A stretch of 64,000 nt of DNA. It comes from Chloroflexota bacterium. Its GTDB lineage: Bacteria > Chloroflexota > Anaerolineae > Aggregatilineales > Phototrophicaceae. Below, in pieces: positions 44,194-52,054 of the stretch (within the stretch, counting starts at the first letter, position 1; every line of letters starts with the position of its first letter). A program made the translations under genes and the position numbers. The stretch is from assembly GCA_016223085.1 (NCBI GenBank), contig JACRPS010000002.1:1-64000 (forward strand). The letters are read 5' to 3'. The notes under the pieces were generated by a model, which was not told the origin of the DNA, ran no database searches, and saw only the letters and a program-made list of their open reading frames with translations.

Positions 44194-45255
44194 CTATTTA
44201 ATCTTCGTCCAGGTACGGGTTTGCGGGCCGCTGAGACGGTACACCCCCAGCGGTGAATCGATGTAAAAGGCGCCGGTGTCCTCGAACTGGATGGTGCGCT
44301 GGTCCTTGTTGATGGCCGAGGTCGCCCAGCCAATCGCCTGGCTCCAGCCGCCAATCGGCGCGTTGGTGGTGCAGTAAGCCCAGGCAAACATGTCCTGCGG
44401 TGCCAGCAGGCCGGACGGCGGCGCGCCGAAGCAGGTAAACGCCGTTGTGCCATCCCAGCCGTTGGTGTACGAGATGTACAGGCTGCGGTCGTTTTGCAGG
44501 CCGTAAACGGTATTCAGCCCGTTGGCGTTCACGTAAAGCATGATGCCACGCTCAAACGCCTGGAACGCGCCCGGCCCAATCGCGCCCAGTGCCGTCGCAC
44601 AGCCAGCATCCGGCGGGGCAAACTCGTTGCCAAAGAACCAGGGCACGGAACATTGAATCGTGATCGGCACGGAAGCGGTGATCTGCTGGCTGCCGCGCAG
44701 CGCCGTCAGCCGGTAGATGACCAGCCGACCTTGATTGCCGGGCACGGACACGGGAAGCTGGCCGGTGGGCACTACCGAGTAGGTCTGCACCACAGCGCCC
44801 TGTGCGTTCAACTGGTCAATCCGCGCCGCGTCAGACACTGTCTGCCACGACAGCACGATGGACGAGTTGGGCGCGACGTTGTTGGCACTGGCGGTAAATG
44901 AGATAATCTGCGGTGTGTCCGGCGTGGCCGAAGCGGTGAACGTCGCCGTCGGCGTGAACGTGGCGGTCGAGGTGGCGGTGGGTGTCACCGTGAACGTCGG
45001 TGTAATCGTAAAGGTTGGCGTAATTGAAGGTGTGAACGTGGCCGTTGGCGTTGGCGACGCAGTTGGCGTGGGAGTGGGCGTGCGCGACGGTGTTACGGTG
45101 GGCGTCGGCGTGGAGGTGGGCGGTGGCGTGTTGCTGGGCGTCAGACTGGGCAGCAGCGCCAATGTCGGCAAAGCGGCGATGTCGGTGGGCTGCTGCTGGC
45201 AGGCGGCCAACACAAGGATGATGACAAATAACGCGAAACAGGTTTTCGACGCCAT
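44194..45255 (-). CDS. Thr-Pro-rich lipoprotein
   Basis: A 353-residue lipoprotein: signal peptide with LAAC lipobox (Cys19), a Thr/Pro-rich linker of about 100 residues, an Ig-like beta domain (IISFTASANNVAPNSSIVLSW) and a C-terminal domain (about 210-353: PDAGCATALGAIGPGAFQAF ... TWTKIK) with several Cys. This C-terminal part resembles domains found after Thr-Pro linkers in Chloroflexota; no function is assigned. GGAGGCG precedes the ATG at 45255, only 34 bp from the divergent peptidase start. Confidence 0.78.
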   Translation of the reverse strand: MASKTCFALFVIILVLAACQQQPTDIAALPTLALLPSLTPSNTPPPTSTPTPTVTPSRTPTPTPTASPTPTATFTPSITPTFTITPTFTVTPTATSTATFTPTATFTASATPDTPQIISFTASANNVAPNSSIVLSWQTVSDAARIDQLNAQGAVVQTYSVVPTGQLPVSVPGNQGRLVIYRLTALRGSQQITASVPITIQCSVPWFFGNEFAPPDAGCATALGAIGPGAFQAFERGIMLYVNANGLNTVYGLQNDRSLYISYTNGWDGTTAFTCFGAPPSGLLAPQDMFAWAYCTTNAPIGGWSQAIGWATSAINKDQRTIQFEDTGAFYIDSPLGVYRLSGPQTRTWTKIK

Positions 45256-45289
45256 AAACCGCCTCCGGTATCGGAGCAGGTGAGCCGCT

Positions 45290-46276
45290 ATGCAAACGTG
45301 GTACGCAGTTGTAATCGTAATGATACTCGTTTCTGTCGCTGCCTGCCAGCCGACTATTGTCCCAACGGCAACAGCCACCGTGCCACCGGCCACGCCGCTG
45401 GCGCAGGCCAGCCCGCGTCCGACGCAGACGCCGCGCCCGATTCTCCAGCCAACCGACACACCCCTGATACCGACCATAGGGGCGAACCGTCGGTTCGCCC
45501 CTACTGGCGTAACCCTTATACCGATCATCCCCACGCCGGTGCTGCTGGCTGCTGCGCCAGCCCTGCCGCCGCAGGCGTTTCGTGTCGGCCAGTCGGCGGC
45601 AGGGCGTGACATCCTGGGCTGGCGCATCGGTACGGGTGAACGGGTGCTGCTGCTGGTCGGCGGTATCCACGCCGGTTACGAGGCCAATACCGTGATGCTG
45701 GTGCGGGAACTGATTGACCATTTCCAGCGCGCACCTGCCGACGTGCTGCCCGGCATCACGCTGATTCTGGTGCCGGTCGCCAACCCGGATGGCCTCGAAC
45801 GTGGGCGTGTGGCCGAGGGACGCTTTAACGGCAACGGCGTGGACCTCAACCGCAACTGGGGCTGCGAGTGGTCGGCGGAGGCGTACTGGAAAAGCAACCG
45901 GGTGAACCCTGGCAGCCAGCCGTTTTCCGAGCCGGAAACGCGGGCGCTGGCGGCACTGGTGGGCGAGGTGCGCCCGGCAGCCGCCGTGTTTTACCACAGC
46001 GCCGCGCATGGTGTGTTCGCCGGCGATTGTCAACCGGGGGGCGGTGTGTCGGGTACGCTGGCCGCCGTACTGGGCGAAGCGGCGGGCTATCCCTACGGCG
46101 AGCCGTTCAGCGCCTATCAGGTGTCCGGCACCGCGCCCAACTGGCTGGATGGTCAGGGTATCCCGGCGGTGGACGTGGAACTGACGGGCACGCGCGACAG
46201 TGAGTTTATCCCCAACCTGCGCGGGGTGATGGCCGTGCAGCGATGGCTGACGGGCGGCCTGGATGCTGGACGGTGA
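45290..46276 (+). CDS. M14 zinc carboxypeptidase-like lipoprotein
   Basis: A 328-residue lipoprotein (signal with VAAC, Cys19), a Thr-Pro linker and an M14 peptidase domain. Zinc ligands: HAGYEAN (HxxE) and the later His in YHSAAHG; substrate-binding NPDGLERG and DLNRNWG; catalytic Glu in VELTGTRDSEF. It should cut C-terminal residues from peptides, perhaps cell-wall peptides, at the outer face. The linker contains an in-frame GTAGGGGCGAACC-type palindrome (45477-45504), giving IGANRRFAPTG. The ATG at 45290 has GGAG upstream. Divergent from the lipoprotein gene. Confidence 0.9.
   Translation: MQTWYAVVIVMILVSVAACQPTIVPTATATVPPATPLAQASPRPTQTPRPILQPTDTPLIPTIGANRRFAPTGVTLIPIIPTPVLLAAAPALPPQAFRVGQSAAGRDILGWRIGTGERVLLLVGGIHAGYEANTVMLVRELIDHFQRAPADVLPGITLILVPVANPDGLERGRVAEGRFNGNGVDLNRNWGCEWSAEAYWKSNRVNPGSQPFSEPETRALAALVGEVRPAAAVFYHSAAHGVFAGDCQPGGGVSGTLAAVLGEAAGYPYGEPFSAYQVSGTAPNWLDGQGIPAVDVELTGTRDSEFIPNLRGVMAVQRWLTGGLDAGR
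45477..45504. repeat. In-frame TAGGGGCGAACC palindrome in the peptidase linker
   Basis: TAGGGGCGAACCG and its near-perfect inverse (centre GT), the same palindrome as 15397-15425. It is read in frame as a polar stretch within the linker. Confidence 0.85.
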
Positions 46277-46289
46277 TGGGACAGCGCCG

Positions 46290-47351
46290 CTACTCGCGCT
46301 TCTTCCCCAGCACATCTTCAATATACAGCATCCGCACGGCAACCATCAGCACCACCGTCAGCGGCGCGGCCAGTATTACCCCCGGCAGACCGGCCAGCGC
46401 GCCGAGGAAAAGCTGCGGGATGATAATGAGCGCGGGCGGCAGGGAGATCATTTTTTGCGCTACGATGGGGCTGACGATGTAGTTATCTATGCCCTGAACG
46501 ATCAGATACAGGACGGCGACCTGGAGCGCGGTGGCCGGACTCTGGGTTAACCCGACCAGAATGGCCGGGATGGCCGCCAGCAGCGGCCCCAGGGCTGGCA
46601 CAAACGCGGACAGCCCTTCAAGGATGCTTAAGGTCAGCACATAGGGTACACCGAGCAGCAGCAGCCCGATCGCCGCCAGAATGCCGGTGACAACCATCGA
46701 GATAAACCGGGTGATCAGCCACTGCGCCAGTTTGGTAAACATGGTCGAAAGCACGGCGTGGATGCGGTCGCGGCGGTTATCCGGGATGAGGTCCAGCAAG
46801 CCGTTTACATACAAGCCGGGGTCAATCGCCAGAAAGATGCCGATGAACAGCAGCACCAGCGCCGTGCCCAGAGCGCTGATGATGTTGGTTGCCACGCCGG
46901 TTACGGCGGCGATGATATCCCCGCCGCGCGCCAGAATCCGGTCAACCGGCGGCGCGTTGTTGACCAACTGCCGCCCCCATTCGTAGCGGCGCAGGCCATC
47001 CTCGATCTGCTGCACGGCGTCGGGGAGGGTTTCCGCCAACTGGTCAAGCTCCGCCGCCAGATTGGGCGCCATCGCCCCTACGCCCGCGCCGATCAGCAGC
47101 AGCAGTCCGACCAGCACCACCGCGAAGGCTGCTTTATCCGGCAGCGGCGTGTGCCGGCGCAGCAGATCGGTCAGGCCGCGCAGCGCCACCGCCAGCAGCA
47201 GCCCGGCAAACACCAGCAGAATCACGTCGAGCGTGGCCGCGCCGAGCAGCAGCAGCCCGGCCACCAGCGCGGCGATCACCACAGCCGTAACCGCCCGGCG
47301 GCGAAAAACCGTATTTGCGCCAGGAGAGTCTTCAACTTGAGTGGGGTTCAC
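46290..47351 (-). CDS. AI-2E-family transporter (PerM/YdgG-like)
   Basis: A 353-residue integral membrane protein of the AI-2E exporter-like family (UPF0118), with seven to eight TM helices. Family marks are PNLAAELDQLAETLPD in the loop after TM3, the GIFLAIDP loop, and YNYIVSPIVAQ-like DNYIVSPIVAQKMISLPPAL with the terminal LLxxPLTVVLMVAVR. Members export small molecules or act in osmotic Na+/Li+ exchange; the substrate here is unknown. The GTG start at 47351 is the only candidate upstream of the first helix. Convergent with the peptidase gene. Confidence 0.92.
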   Translation of the reverse strand: MNPTQVEDSPGANTVFRRRAVTAVVIAALVAGLLLLGAATLDVILLVFAGLLLAVALRGLTDLLRRHTPLPDKAAFAVVLVGLLLLIGAGVGAMAPNLAAELDQLAETLPDAVQQIEDGLRRYEWGRQLVNNAPPVDRILARGGDIIAAVTGVATNIISALGTALVLLFIGIFLAIDPGLYVNGLLDLIPDNRRDRIHAVLSTMFTKLAQWLITRFISMVVTGILAAIGLLLLGVPYVLTLSILEGLSAFVPALGPLLAAIPAILVGLTQSPATALQVAVLYLIVQGIDNYIVSPIVAQKMISLPPALIIIPQLFLGALAGLPGVILAAPLTVVLMVAVRMLYIEDVLGKKRE

Positions 47352-47543
47352 CTGCTATCCTCACGCGTATTCAACGGCCTGTACCGTTTAGCGTAAATGG
47401 TCTGTATTCGAACGGTATTAGATCAGGGAGGAGTGGTGACAAACGTCACCGCTGGTTGCGCAACGCCGCTGTCACCCCAGCGTAAAGAAGAATAAAGCGC
47501 AGATGCGATCGCGCCGTTTTGGTGGAAAGGGGAAGGAGATACC

Positions 47544-48395
47544 ATGCTCACCGTAACGCCGCAGGTGTATTATGCTCAACCCGGAGTTATGACTTATCCC
47601 GGCGAATTCGCGCCCTGTCTGGACGGCCTGCCTACTGACATCCCAGAACTGGTGAAGGTAGTGCAGGGCTTGATGGTGCATGTCTTCTGGGCGGAACGCT
47701 ACGGGCTGAACCTCTCCGACGAACGCAAGGCCGAGGTGCAGCTTCGCACCGTGCCACAGAAGATCCGCCGTCTGTTTGAACTGGACAACCGCCCGCTGGC
47801 TGTCACCCGTCCGCTGGAACGGAAGCTGGTCGGCAACTGCCGCGACTTCAGCCTGATGCTGTGCGCGCTGTTACAGCATCAGGGTGTGCCGGCCCGCGCC
47901 CGCGCCGGTTTTGGTACGTACTTTCTGCCCAATCATTATGAAGATCACTGGGTATGCGAGTACTGGGACGCGCAGCAGGGGCGCTGGATACTGGTGGACG
48001 CGCAGTTGGACGCGCTCCAGCGCGAGGTGCTGAAACCGCCGTTTGACCCGCTGGACGTGCCGCGTGACCATTTTATCACCGGCGACAGGGCATGGCTGAT
48101 GTGCCGCGAGGCAGGCGCGAACCCGCGCGACTTCGGTATCTTCGACATGCACGGCTGGGCCTTTGTGCGCGGCAACGTCATCCGCGATTTCCTGGCGCTG
48201 AACCAGATCGAAATTCTGCCCTGGGATGGCTGGGGCGGCATGGAGCGCACCGACGACGAGGCCGCCACGAAGAACGTGGACTGGATAGACCATTTGGCAC
48301 GGCTGGCGCTGGCCGGTGACGACGCTTTCCCTGCCGTGCGCACTGCCTACGAAGGCGATGATCGCCTGCAAGTGCCGGAGGGCTGGCAGCCGTAG
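47544..48395 (+). CDS. Transglutaminase-like protein
   Basis: A 283-residue soluble protein with the Cys-His-Asp triad of transglutaminase-like cysteine proteases: Cys99 in GNCRDFSLM, His135 in EDHWVCEYW and Asp152 in VDAQLD. N-terminal helices (ELVKVVQGLMVHVFW) precede it; a C-terminal helical tail follows. It is a member of the small family of uncharacterised prokaryotic transglutaminase-like proteins; substrates may be peptides or protein crosslinks. GAAGGAG precedes the ATG. About 110 bp downstream begins the SET gene. Confidence 0.85.
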   Translation: MLTVTPQVYYAQPGVMTYPGEFAPCLDGLPTDIPELVKVVQGLMVHVFWAERYGLNLSDERKAEVQLRTVPQKIRRLFELDNRPLAVTRPLERKLVGNCRDFSLMLCALLQHQGVPARARAGFGTYFLPNHYEDHWVCEYWDAQQGRWILVDAQLDALQREVLKPPFDPLDVPRDHFITGDRAWLMCREAGANPRDFGIFDMHGWAFVRGNVIRDFLALNQIEILPWDGWGGMERTDDEAATKNVDWIDHLARLALAGDDAFPAVRTAYEGDDRLQVPEGWQP

Positions 48396-48504
48396 TGACA
48401 TGGCGTCACTATGTCGCTGCAATCCATTTTAATTTTGTGTTTGACATTTCCTGCTACAATGGCTGCGAGTGGTTTTGCTAAAGACAGAAAGGGAATCCCG
48501 CATC

Positions 48505-49053
48505 GTGGACGACGCGCCGCACGCCTATTGTTCGCCCCGTCTGGAAGTCCGCCCGCTGGCCGAAAAGGGATATTACGGAGTCTTCGCCCGTGAGGCCATC
48601 CCTGCCGGCGAGCTACTGGTGATGTGGGCGGGGCGCTTGATGACCCGCGAGCAGTTCGACCGGCTGCCGCCGCTGCAACGCAGCCGCAGCGTGCAGGTGG
48701 AAGAAGAACTTTACCTCGTCCCCATGCGCACTGAAGCGGGGGATTTTGTGAACCATTCCTGCAATCCCAACGCCGGCCTCAGCGGGCAGATTGCGCTGGT
48801 GGCGCTGCGGGAGATTGCGGCGGCGGAAGAAATCACCTACGACTACGCCATGACCGATGGCAGCCCCTACGACGAATTTGACTGCTGCTGCGGCGCGCCA
48901 GACTGTCGTGGGCGGATCAGGGGCGACGACTGGCAGCGACCGGAGCTACAGGCGCGTTACCGGGGCTACTTTTCGCCCTATCTCCAGCGCCGCATCAACC
49001 GGCTGCACGCGAACCACCGTAACGGTGCGCAGCCTGTGACCGAAGCGGGATAA
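48505..49053 (+). CDS. SET-domain protein (bacterial lysine methyltransferase-like)
   Basis: The 182-residue protein is a near-complete SET domain: KGYYGVFAREAIPAGELL at the start, FVNHSCNPNAG (cofactor-binding NHS), and EEITYDYAM with the catalytic Tyr. A post-SET-like Cys cluster (DCCCGAPDCRG) gives a zinc site. It should transfer methyl from SAM to protein lysine. Start uncertain: GTG at 48505 is chosen with AAAGGG 11 nt upstream; GTG at 48469 would add 12 residues and has no ribosome site. The hypothetical protein follows 4 nt later. Confidence 0.88.
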   Translation: MDDAPHAYCSPRLEVRPLAEKGYYGVFAREAIPAGELLVMWAGRLMTREQFDRLPPLQRSRSVQVEEELYLVPMRTEAGDFVNHSCNPNAGLSGQIALVALREIAAAEEITYDYAMTDGSPYDEFDCCCGAPDCRGRIRGDDWQRPELQARYRGYFSPYLQRRINRLHANHRNGAQPVTEAG

Positions 49054-49057
49054 ATCC

Positions 49058-49609
49058 ATGTTCCACGACCGCACCAGCCCGGCGGAAACCTGGCCGTTCG
49101 ATCACCTGATCGCCACGCTGCTCAAGCAGTTCAAGCGCCCGCTCGCGGCGCATGGGGTCACGCTGACCGACGCCGAGGCGCAGCAGATCGGGCAGGCGGT
49201 GGCCGCGCGACAGTCATCTGACGAAACTGTCGCGCGGGTTCGCGCCGCGCTGGTGGAAGTAATTGCCGAAAGCGAAGCGGTGCTGGCGCGGTGGGGGCTG
49301 TCGTTTGCGGAGTCGCTGCAAACCGGCGTGGACGCACTGCCCGGCTGGGAAAGCACCGCCGAATTCCTGGCGCTGGCCGAAGAAAAGGCCAACGCGGAAA
49401 TCCGCATTGGCGCGGGGGCGGCGCTGCTGGCCGCGCTGGGCGATTTACGCTACGCCAACTATTTGTTTCAGCAGATCGAACGCGCGCCGGATGAGGTGGA
49501 AGCGATCATCGCCCGGCGCGTGTTATTCTTCGTCACCGGCATGGATGCTGGCACACCTGCCGGACTCGAACAGGCGCGGCAGTGGCTAAACCGCCGCGCC
49601 ATCACGTGA
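49058..49609 (+). CDS. Hypothetical protein in the SET operon
   Basis: A 183-residue helical protein with no motif I know. It begins TWPFDHLIATLLKQF, continues with amphipathic Ala-rich helices, and a central segment EKANAEIRIGAGAALLAALGD is the best block for a search. It starts 4 nt after the SET gene, so it is likely made with it. It could be a substrate or partner; this is inference. Confidence 0.65.
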   Translation: MFHDRTSPAETWPFDHLIATLLKQFKRPLAAHGVTLTDAEAQQIGQAVAARQSSDETVARVRAALVEVIAESEAVLARWGLSFAESLQTGVDALPGWESTAEFLALAEEKANAEIRIGAGAALLAALGDLRYANYLFQQIERAPDEVEAIIARRVLFFVTGMDAGTPAGLEQARQWLNRRAIT

Positions 49610-49637
49610 TGGCGGGGAAGTAACGACATCCCGCTGC

Positions 49638-51305
49638 TTACCGGATACGGCGCTCCCTGCCGCTGTTGTTGCCCAGCTTGTCGCGCACGGCGACGGTCGG
49701 AATGTCGCCACGTGTCACGGCATCGTAGAAGGCTTGATCGTAGGTACGGGTTTTGACAACCACCGGCATCGGCACGGCGTGGCCCATGATGATCGCCTGC
49801 TGGCGGGTGTCGAGCCGCGCCAGCACGTCGCGCAGGCTGTTTGCGCTGTTGATGCCGGTCAGCACCGCGTTGATGTCGCGCTCGTTGTCGAGCAGTGCCG
49901 TTACGCGCGTGCCGATCTGGCTCATCACTTCCTCGTCAATGCCGCTGGGGCGCTGATCCACAATCATCAGCGTGACGTTGTACTTGCGCATTTCGCGGGC
50001 AATCGTGCCAAAAATTGTCTGGTGCGCCACCGCCGGGTCAAGGAACTTGTGCGCTTCCTCAATCGTGATCAGAAGCTGCGGCGGTTCGTGCGCCTCGTCG
50101 CCCAGCGCCTTTTCCACCTTCTCGACGTACTTGCGGTGAATCCGCCGTGTCAGATAGTTGGCGACCAGGATGTAGGCTTCCAGTTCGTTACCGTAGCGCC
50201 CGAATTCCAGCACCACGTTTTGCCCGCGTTCCAGCAGTTGGATGATCTGCTCCACGCTGTCGCCAACGGTTTCTTCGATCAAAAAGTCCCAGCGTTCAAA
50301 CCGCTGCAGGCGGCGCTGCAAGGCGCTATAGGTGCCGCCGCCGATGTTGGTATTTTCGGTCACGTCGTCGAAGTCAAACGGGTCGTCCTTCAGCAGGCGG
50401 CGAATCCAGCCCTCGCCCCAGCGTTTGCGCAGCGTGTAAGCCGCATCAATCATGGCGTCGGACAGGCTCATCGTCGCCCGCAGCATGGCGATGTCTTCCG
50501 GCTCGATCTCGTCAAAGCCGAGCTTCACTTCAAAATCAAACTTGGCGTTACGCCGCCGCGACGAGTCGGCGTCCAGCGTGATGATCGTTACTTTGGCGGA
50601 GAAAAGCTGTTTCAGCCCTTTTGCCTTCGGGCCGCGCTCGTCCTGTACTTCCCAGCCGTAGTCGTTGTGCATGTCAAAGATCAGGCTGACGGCCTGGCCT
50701 TTCGAGATCACGCCGGCGATCAGCATACGGGTGAGAAAACTCTTGCCCGTGCCGCTTTTGCCAAATACGCCGACCGAACGCTCCACCAGCCGTTTGAGGT
50801 CGAGGTTGATCTGCGTCTGTTCCAGTTCCAGCGGCGTACCAACGTTAAAATGATGGTCGTCCTCTGAACCGAACACTTCATTTACATCCTTGACGGTGGC
50901 GTTATACACCGGCATGAAGTGGCTGGGAATCGTCTTCACCGGCTTCGGTTCGCCTTCTTCGATGGACAGCATCGGCGTGACGTGAATCGTGCCAAACGCC
51001 GCCGTGCCAACGTAAATATCGCGCAGGAAGGGGTCGGACAAATCCGGGGGGTTATTTTGAATTGCCGGGTTGGTGTTGTTCAGGGCGATGTCGGTAATCA
51101 TGCAGAAGAACTTCATGTTGTTCTGCCCGTGTACCACCACGTAGCGCCCGACAGCCAGTTCCTCGATGGTCTGCTCCCGGTCGAGTTTGACGACCAGCCC
51201 CTTGCTTAACGAGCCGCCCACGACCACGCCCAGGCGGGTCGTTTCGGGAGATGCTTCGCGCGGAAACCATTCGTCCAGATTGGCGGCATGGTCGGGGTAA
51301 ATCAT
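49638..51305 (-). CDS. HerA-like ATPase (DUF87 family)
   Basis: A 555-residue ATP-driven DNA translocase/helicase-like protein of the HerA/FtsK superfamily. An N-terminal HAS-barrel-like domain (GLVVKLDREQTIEELAVGRYV) precedes Walker A GKSGTGKS (182-189), Walker B with LLITIEEAHKFLDP and the Arg finger region DQRPSGIDEEVMSQIGTRV. In archaea HerA works with NurA in DNA-end resection; no NurA neighbour is seen here. ATG at 51305 has GGAGAAC upstream. It is divergent from greA. Confidence 0.93.
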   Translation of the reverse strand: MIYPDHAANLDEWFPREASPETTRLGVVVGGSLSKGLVVKLDREQTIEELAVGRYVVVHGQNNMKFFCMITDIALNNTNPAIQNNPPDLSDPFLRDIYVGTAAFGTIHVTPMLSIEEGEPKPVKTIPSHFMPVYNATVKDVNEVFGSEDDHHFNVGTPLELEQTQINLDLKRLVERSVGVFGKSGTGKSFLTRMLIAGVISKGQAVSLIFDMHNDYGWEVQDERGPKAKGLKQLFSAKVTIITLDADSSRRRNAKFDFEVKLGFDEIEPEDIAMLRATMSLSDAMIDAAYTLRKRWGEGWIRRLLKDDPFDFDDVTENTNIGGGTYSALQRRLQRFERWDFLIEETVGDSVEQIIQLLERGQNVVLEFGRYGNELEAYILVANYLTRRIHRKYVEKVEKALGDEAHEPPQLLITIEEAHKFLDPAVAHQTIFGTIAREMRKYNVTLMIVDQRPSGIDEEVMSQIGTRVTALLDNERDINAVLTGINSANSLRDVLARLDTRQQAIIMGHAVPMPVVVKTRTYDQAFYDAVTRGDIPTVAVRDKLGNNSGRERRIR

Positions 51306-51344
51306 GTTCCGTTCTCCACCTTTGTATCGTGAGAGGGATACTCA

Positions 51345-51372
51345 TTATAACATATGTTCTATGTTTTGTCGC
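51345..51372 (-). promoter_or_regulatory. Candidate promoter of the HerA-like gene
   Basis: Read on the minus strand: GCGACA, 16 bp, a perfect TATAAT (complement of ATTATA at 51345-51350), 40 nt before the start. The -35 box is weak. Confidence 0.5.
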
Positions 51373-51436
51373 CTGTTTTTTCCAACATGGGACTTATATG
51401 CTCCCTCTATAATACCGCTAATAACCGAATTAGACC

Positions 51437-51462
51437 GTAGTGGCGCACGACCGTGCGCTACG
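51437..51462. repeat. GTAGTGGCGCACG palindrome upstream of greA
   Basis: A 12-bp arm GTAGTGGCGCAC around GACC, inverse arm GTGCGCTAC; it ends 18 bp before the greA start. A member of the GTAG-family palindromes with a different inner sequence. Confidence 0.7.
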
Positions 51463-51479
51463 CCCAAAAAGGAATACCA

Positions 51480-51965
51480 ATGGCCGAACAACGCTTTGTA
51501 TTAACCAGAGACGGGTACGAACGGCTGAAGCAGGAACTTCAGGAACTGCAGGCGCGCGAACAGGAAGAACGGGAACGCCTGCAGGATGTAGTGTCCGACA
51601 GCGACCCCTCCGTCGAACACGCGGCTTATCAGGATGCTCGCACCATGCGCGAAGACATCGCGCAGAATATCCTCTATATTCAGCAGGTACTTAACCGGGC
51701 GGAAGTTCTGGGCGAAGACCCCGATCCATACCGGGTTGATCCCGGCGACCGGGTGATTGTGTGGGACATCGCCGCGCGGGAAGAACGGCGGTTTGACCTG
51801 CTGGGCAGCGCCGAGGTGGTGGTCAACGATGGCAAAGGCGTTTCGATTGAGTCGCCGGTGGGGCAGGCGCTGCTGGGCCGCCGTGTCGGTGACGTGGTGG
51901 AGGTGGACGTACCGGACGGCAAGGCGCGTTACGCGATTCGCCAGATCGAGCGGATTGCGGAATAA
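51480..51965 (+). CDS. greA: Transcription elongation factor GreA/GreB family
   Basis: A 161-residue two-domain protein that stimulates RNA cleavage by stalled RNA polymerase. The N-terminal antiparallel coiled coil (KQELQELQAREQEERERLQ, then VEHAAYQDARTMREDIAQN) has the acidic tip DSDPSVE, and the C-terminal FKBP-like domain includes GDRVIVWDIAAREERRFDL and the SPVGQALLGRRVGDVVEV signature. ATG at 51480 is preceded by AAGGA. Confidence 0.95.
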   Translation: MAEQRFVLTRDGYERLKQELQELQAREQEERERLQDVVSDSDPSVEHAAYQDARTMREDIAQNILYIQQVLNRAEVLGEDPDPYRVDPGDRVIVWDIAAREERRFDLLGSAEVVVNDGKGVSIESPVGQALLGRRVGDVVEVDVPDGKARYAIRQIERIAE

Positions 51966-51969
51966 ACAA

Positions 51970-51998
51970 AAGGGGAGAACTGTCGGTTCGCCCCGCAA
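51970..51998. repeat. Degenerate AGGGGAGAACTG...GTTCGCCCC palindrome
   Basis: A worn copy of the TAGGGGCGAACC palindrome, just after the greA stop (TAA at 51963-51965). Confidence 0.55.
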
Positions 51999-52018
51999 AA
52001 ATCGAAACCATCTAACCT

Positions 52019-52047
52019 GTAGGGGCATGTCGCCGACATGCCCCTAC
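52019..52047. repeat. GTAGGGGCATGTC palindrome
   Basis: A perfect inverted repeat with arm GTAGGGGCATGTCG, between greA and the convergent exported protein. It could end transcription from both sides. Confidence 0.75.
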
Positions 52048-52054
52048 GCCGTGT

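Noticed and set aside
48441-48460. TTGACA and TACAAT upstream of the SET gene as a promoter
   Set aside because: The spacing is only 8 bp, far too short for a sigma-70 promoter.
49734-50867. Plus-strand 377-codon frame opposite the HerA-like gene
   Set aside because: Shadow; Walker motifs are on the minus strand.
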